In this document: one piece after another, positions 5,287-8,219 of the stretch
Layout of the letters: each line of letters starts with the position of its first letter
Position numbering within the stretch: position 1 is the stretch's first letter
NCBI GenBank assembly: GCA_003661385.1
Contig: QMWA01000070.1
Coordinates: forward strand, 1-8,219
DNA from: Thermoproteota archaeon
GTDB taxonomy: Archaea; Korarchaeota; Korarchaeia; B14-G2
DNA: 8,219 nucleotides
Direction of reading: 5' to 3'
Notes under the pieces: generated by a model
What the model saw: only the letters and a program-made list of their open reading frames with translations
Databases searched by the model: none
What the model was told of the DNA's origin: nothing
Program-made: the position numbers and the translations under genes

Positions 5287-6459
5287 CTAGAGGAGCTTCC
5301 TGACCAAGGCTAGGAGCTTGGGGTGTGCTACTATCTTCCCTGCAGCCACCCTGTAGTTCCCTCTGGAGAGCTCAACCAGGTCATCTCCCCTCCAGACCCT
5401 GGCCAGGTAGTTCATCTCATCGTCGCTGAGCTTCTCAGCGAACCTCCTGACCTTAAGTATCCTCTCAAGCCTCTTGCCATGTGTGCTCCACCACATGCTC
5501 TCATACTCCCTGAGGAGCCTGAGATCTCCCTCGTGCAGGGCTTTAGCTATGGCCTGGCCTGCTAGCTTGCCAGCTGTCATCGCCTCGTAGACTCCACCTC
5601 CATGGAGGGGGTTCACCTGCCTAGCTGCATCGCCTACCACCAGCAGGTTGTCTTTGACGAGCTGCTTGAGGAAGCCTCCTACGGGAACGCAGCCGACGTT
5701 CACCTCCAGTATGCTCCCCCTCCTGAGCTCTGGCCTGCTCTGGATGAACTTGTCCAGCAGGAGCTTAGCCTGCTCCTCCAGGTGCCCTCCTATCCCTATC
5801 CCGACGTTAGCTCTGTCTTCGTCCTTTGGGAAGACCCATATGTAGCCTCTTGGAGCTATCTTGTTCCCCATGTACATGTGGATGAGGTCAGGGTCCTCTA
5901 TGCTTATGCCAGCCATCTCATACTCGAAGCAGGAGTCCAGGTCGCTTGGCTTAAGCCTCGTATCCAAGCCAGCTTGCCTGGCTATCTGAGACTCCACCCC
6001 GTCAGCTGCCACAACCACCTTGCACCTGACCTCAGCTTCCCTGCCATCATGCCGCCTGACCTTGACCCCAGCAGGCCTCCCAGACTCGAGCTTCAGCCTC
6101 GCATACGCCCCTGCCTCGACGTGTGCTCCAGCTCTAGCAGCCTCTGCAGCGAGGTGCTTGTCGAACATCTTCCTCTCTATGATGTAGCCCATGACCTCAC
6201 TGAATCTCGCCTTCACTGGAGTGCCATCTGGAGCGTAGACTGCAAACCCGTATATCTCCCTGTTGATGAACCTGGGGTCAGCTGGGATGCTGAGCTCCCT
6301 GAAAGCTCTTATTCCAAGCCCCTCCCCACACCTCTTAGGGGTCCCTATCTCGAGGCTCTTGTCCAGGAGGAGCACGCTGAGCCCAGCTTCAGCAGCGTAC
6401 CTGGCTGCCATGGAGCCGGCTGGCCCAGCTCCAACCACCACAACGTCGTAGTCAGCCAC
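5287..6459 (-). CDS. Geranylgeranyl reductase family FAD protein (digeranylgeranylglycerophospholipid reductase)
   Basis: This flavoenzyme hydrogenates the double bonds of geranylgeranyl chains, saturating archaeal ether lipids. The 390-residue product is of normal length. It has the N-terminal dinucleotide fold DYDVVVVGAGPAGS (GxGxxG at 10-15), PKRCGEG (41-47) with the cysteine that lies near the flavin in characterised reductases, and VVAADGVES (149-157). It also has GYIWVFP (205-211, the family's substrate-side YxWxFP motif) and VVGDAARQVNPLHGGG (274-289, FAD binding). GTG 6459 is chosen because GGGTGGT precedes it at suitable spacing and because MADYDVVVVG fits the usual family start; GTG 6468 is the longer alternative. 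It overlaps the ferredoxin stop by 8 nt. The substrate could be the phospholipid, geranylgeranyl diphosphate or another prenyl chain; the family cannot be split by eye. Confidence 0.93.
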   Translation of the reverse strand: MADYDVVVVGAGPAGSMAARYAAEAGLSVLLLDKSLEIGTPKRCGEGLGIRAFRELSIPADPRFINREIYGFAVYAPDGTPVKARFSEVMGYIIERKMFDKHLAAEAARAGAHVEAGAYARLKLESGRPAGVKVRRHDGREAEVRCKVVVAADGVESQIARQAGLDTRLKPSDLDSCFEYEMAGISIEDPDLIHMYMGNKIAPRGYIWVFPKDEDRANVGIGIGGHLEEQAKLLLDKFIQSRPELRRGSILEVNVGCVPVGGFLKQLVKDNLLVVGDAARQVNPLHGGGVYEAMTAGKLAGQAIAKALHEGDLRLLREYESMWWSTHGKRLERILKVRRFAEKLSDDEMNYLARVWRGDDLVELSRGNYRVAAGKIVAHPKLLALVRKLL

Positions 6460-6628
6460 GCCTACCACCCACTATAGGCGATGGGAGCGCTGTTGGGCAT
6501 ACCCTGACGCAGAGCATGCAGCCACTACACTTCTCAAGGTCTATGTCAGCGCCATCCTGCATCTCAACTGCCCCAGTTGGGCACACAGCTACGCACCCAC
6601 CGCAGCCATAGCAGCCCTCTACCCTCAA
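6452..6628 (-). CDS. Small 2[4Fe-4S] ferredoxin, likely electron donor to geranylgeranyl reductase
   Basis: A 58-residue frame from TTG 6628 to TGA 6454-6452 holds two full cluster motifs. These are C6xxC9xxC12xxxC16P (CYGCGGCVAVCP) and C34xxC37xxC40xxxC44P (CSGCMLCVRVCP), each followed by T, as in clostridial-type 2[4Fe-4S] ferredoxins. The spacer carries EMQDGADIDLEK, the usual strand-turn-strand. The only in-frame start after the upstream stop is TTG 6628, preceded by GGTG at 5-nt spacing and with a TATA box about 33 nt upstream. It overlaps the reductase gene by 8 nt, so the two are coupled. Ferredoxin encoded beside geranylgeranyl reductase is an established functional pair in Methanosarcina acetivorans, where it supports full lipid saturation. 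The tail PIVGGRRG after the last cluster is short. Confidence 0.92.
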   Translation of the reverse strand: MRVEGCYGCGGCVAVCPTGAVEMQDGADIDLEKCSGCMLCVRVCPTALPSPIVGGRRG

Positions 6629-6656
6629 GCTTGCACCACGGTACCTACCTCAAGCT

Positions 6657-6665
6657 GTTTAAAAG
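6657..6665. promoter_or_regulatory. Shared bidirectional TATA box (GTTTAAAAG / CTTTTAAAC)
   Basis: The minus strand reads CTTTTAAAC, a near-consensus archaeal TATA box about 33 nt before the ferredoxin TTG. The plus strand reads GTTTAAAAG with its centre 25 nt before ATG 6686, which would give a leaderless transcript. The core TTTAAA is its own reverse complement. No other AT-rich site exists in the short gap between the two divergent genes, so this single element probably serves both directions. Confidence 0.65.
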
Positions 6666-6685
6666 CCTGAGTGCTCTGGGAGGTG

Positions 6686-7324
6686 ATGGAGCTAGCTGAC
6701 ATCTACTCCACGCTGGAGGGCCCTAGGAGGCTCATCCTAGTGGTGCACTGCAGGGAGCTCCCTGACTTAGAGCCTCTGCTCGCTGAGGCAGCATGCTCAC
6801 TCAGCTCTGGCAGGCTTGTCATAGCCAGGTGCCTGGATGAGGGCAGGTACATCAGCACTGTGAGCCCAAGGTACCTGAAGTCCAGGGCTGGCAGGCTCCA
6901 CCTCAAGCTGCTATCAGAGCTCAAGCCCGACATCACCGTGGAGCTCCACTCCTATAGCCCGAGAGCAGCTCCAGCCTTGACCAGCCCATGGAGGAGGCTT
7001 GCCCCACCCCTGGTAGAGCTTGAGGCAGGCCTGCTCCTGGGGTCTGTCCCACCTCCCCTAGCTTCACCGCTCAGGCTGCAGGGCATCTCCCTGCTCCTCC
7101 CCAGGGTCTACCTGACCCTAGAGGTCGAGAGAGGCTCCAACAGAGCCTTGGAGGCTGCAGCCAGGGTCATGAGGCAGGCTGCCACATGCTCCAGCGGCTT
7201 GGAGCTCATCTACTGGCTCTTCAAGCTTTACCCGAGGCAGCTAGCTAAGGCAGCTAGGAGGTTCTCCAGGTACTACATGAAGGCTGCTAGAGCAGCTAGG
7301 ACAGCTAGGTTGACGAGGCTGTGA
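6686..7324 (+). CDS. M14 (zinc carboxypeptidase/deacylase)-like protein, resembling archaeal DUF2119
   Basis: The 212-residue product has spaced residues like those of M14-type zinc hydrolases. An HxxE pair follows the first strand (LILVVHCREL, H21 and E24), a third possible zinc ligand is in TVELHSYS (H88), and a possible catalytic glutamate is in YLTLEVERG (E146, as in the TxE motif of AstE/aspartoacylase-type enzymes). YISTVSPRY (55-63), LVELEAGLLLGSVPP (109-123) and the ELHSY block recall the archaeal DUF2119 family, an assignment made from memory of the pattern. The C-terminal ~30 residues are basic and helical (KAARRFSRYY...KAARAARTARLTRL) and may touch membrane or nucleic acid. ATG 6686 sits at the transcription start predicted from the TATA box, whereas GTG 6671 would lie upstream of it. 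The last 52 nt overlap the convergent gene. No substrate can be named. Confidence 0.65.
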   Translation: MELADIYSTLEGPRRLILVVHCRELPDLEPLLAEAACSLSSGRLVIARCLDEGRYISTVSPRYLKSRAGRLHLKLLSELKPDITVELHSYSPRAAPALTSPWRRLAPPLVELEAGLLLGSVPPPLASPLRLQGISLLLPRVYLTLEVERGSNRALEAAARVMRQAATCSSGLELIYWLFKLYPRQLAKAARRFSRYYMKAARAARTARLTRL

Positions 7325-8219
7325 GCTGCAGCAACTGGGGCTACAGCCCTCACAGTGCTCATGGAGAGAGCCCTCCTGGTTGAGATGGCTGAGAACAGGC
7401 TGTGGAGCAGAGCCTTAGCTGCAGCTGAGGCAGCTATAGCGTAAGCCCATGCTCCAGCCAGCACAGCCACCAAAGCAGCAGCAGCGCTCTCACCTAGCCC
7501 AAAATCCAGCCCACATGTGAAGCCAGCTAGCCCAGCTTCAGCAGGGTCTCTGGGAGAGGCGAGGAGGGCAGCCCTAGCCTTAGCAAGCTCCTCCACTACT
7601 GGGGCGTATAAGGCCATGAGAGCTGCCAGCCCTAGAGCAGCTGTGCTCCTGAGGAGGAGCACCACAGGGACTTCAGCTGCAGCAGCTAAAGCCACTGCTA
7701 GAGCCCCACCGGCAGCTGCCTTAGCAGCCACCCTAGGCGACCCTGAGATGAGGGGCTCTGCTGCAGCTCCGGTAGCAGCTAGGAGCTCACATGCCACGAG
7801 AGCTGACGCCCCAGCCAGAGAGGCTGTGAAGGCAGCGTAAGGCAGGAGGTCCCGTGGGCTGTACGCGACACCTGACGCTATGTTCACAAGAAGCGGGACG
7901 TGGAAGAGCTTGCTCAGCACGCCCAGCGCCCTGCCAGCCAGCGCTGCAACGGGGTTTGCTCTCAGCGAGACTGGAGCTATGTTCGCTACCACAACTCCCC
8001 CCACCAGGAAGGAGTAGAGGACATTGGCTTCCCTGGAGTCCTTTGAGAAAGCTGATATCGCTACTCCTATGCTTGAGACAGCCAGCCCGAAGAGGGCCTC
8101 CAGGGCAGCTAAAGTAGCCTTCCCCCTCATCTCGACTCCCATGGCGCCCAGCAGAGCCATCCAAGCGAGGAAGAGGCCAGCTGATGCCATGGTGTACGTC
8201 AGGGCCTTCCCAGCTACTA
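7273..8219 (-). CDS. ABC-2 permease-like region fused to PrsW-like intramembrane protease (5' partial)
   Basis: The frame stays open upstream of ATG 8190 to the window edge (VAGKALTYT precedes it), so the N-terminus is missing. Numbered from ATG 8190, residues 1-140 are hydrophobic helices with the ABC-2/NatB-like stretch VAISAFSKDSREANVLYSF...NIAP..L..NPVAAL. Residues 155-305 match PrsW (MEROPS M82 type, glutamic intramembrane protease). The four expected motifs appear in order: EExxK in APVVEELAK (E200, E201, K204), FxxxE in DFGLGE (F230, E234), H263 in LLHSLFSA, and H290 with N294 in AAHSLVNLA. These form the intramembrane active site in PrsW, which cleaves membrane-bound substrates such as anti-sigma factors. 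H290 is encoded inside the 52-nt overlap with the convergent gene, confirming that this 3' end is real. An ABC ATPase partner, if any, lies outside the window. Confidence 0.75.
   Translation of the reverse strand, partial: VAGKALTYTMASAGLFLAWMALLGAMGVEMRGKATLAALEALFGLAVSSIGVAISAFSKDSREANVLYSFLVGGVVVANIAPVSLRANPVAALAGRALGVLSKLFHVPLLVNIASGVAYSPRDLLPYAAFTASLAGASALVACELLAATGAAAEPLISGSPRVAAKAAAGGALAVALAAAAEVPVVLLLRSTAALGLAALMALYAPVVEELAKARAALLASPRDPAEAGLAGFTCGLDFGLGESAAAALVAVLAGAWAYAIAASAAAKALLHSLFSAISTRRALSMSTVRAVAPVAAAHSLVNLAVLAALAAFM

Noticed and set aside
5602-6477. 291-codon open frame on the + strand
   Set aside because: It lies opposite the geranylgeranyl reductase gene, has no family features, and is a by-product of that gene's codon use.
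6671-6685. GTG start for the M14-like protein
   Set aside because: It lies upstream of the transcription start expected from the TATA box; ATG 6686 is at the right distance.
7517-7840. 107-codon + strand frame and the 125-codon - strand frame at 7787-8164
   Set aside because: Both overlap the ABC-2/PrsW frame, which has conserved motifs; the alternatives are low-complexity without motifs.

Overview
The window reads as the chromosome of a hyperthermophilic or thermophilic archaeon, probably of the Thermoproteota/Korarchaeota side. It encodes a geranylgeranyl reductase with its ferredoxin (archaeal ether-lipid saturation), archaeal-type TATA boxes about 25 nt ahead of start codons with little or no leader, GTG and TTG starts, AGG/ATA-rich codon use, and a tRNA without a fully encoded CCA. 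Base composition is GC-rich and unusually rich in the word AGCT. The exact lineage cannot be fixed from the sequence alone. There is no CRISPR array, transposase or phage gene.

Layout. (1) Positions 1-1965, + strand: the 3' part of a large multi-spanning glycosyltransferase that seems to join a GT87/DUF2029-like half to a GT39/PMT-like half. (2) 2005-3279, + strand: a SHOCT-like/Pro-Ala linker/membrane protein, followed by a small DUF2752 protein whose reading frame continues antisense through a tRNA-Pro(UGG) gene. (3) 3193-4752, - strand: the tRNA with its own promoter, and a tightly overlapping three-gene operon. That operon encodes a ribbon-helix-helix regulator, a four-helix membrane protein and a DUF445 membrane protein, and is headed by a perfect 14+1+14 palindrome lying across the TATA box and predicted transcription start. 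(4) 4858-6628, - strand: an operon of a short 2[4Fe-4S] ferredoxin, geranylgeranyl reductase and a YjbQ/UPF0047 protein. (5) 6657-6665: one near-palindromic TATA box that can serve both the ferredoxin operon and the divergent gene at 6686. (6) 6686-7324, + strand: a small M14-peptidase-like protein (DUF2119-like). (7) 7273-8219, - strand, 5' end outside the window: an ABC-2 permease-like region fused to a PrsW-like intramembrane protease, overlapping the previous gene tail to tail.

How they fit together. Almost everything is cell-envelope related: glycosyl transfer from lipid-linked donors, lipid saturation, and several uncharacterised membrane proteins. The ferredoxin and reductase are a recognisable functional pair. 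The RHH/4-TM/DUF445 operon is the best candidate for an undescribed self-regulated membrane module. The M14-like protein and the ABC-2/PrsW fusion are the most unusual single proteins.
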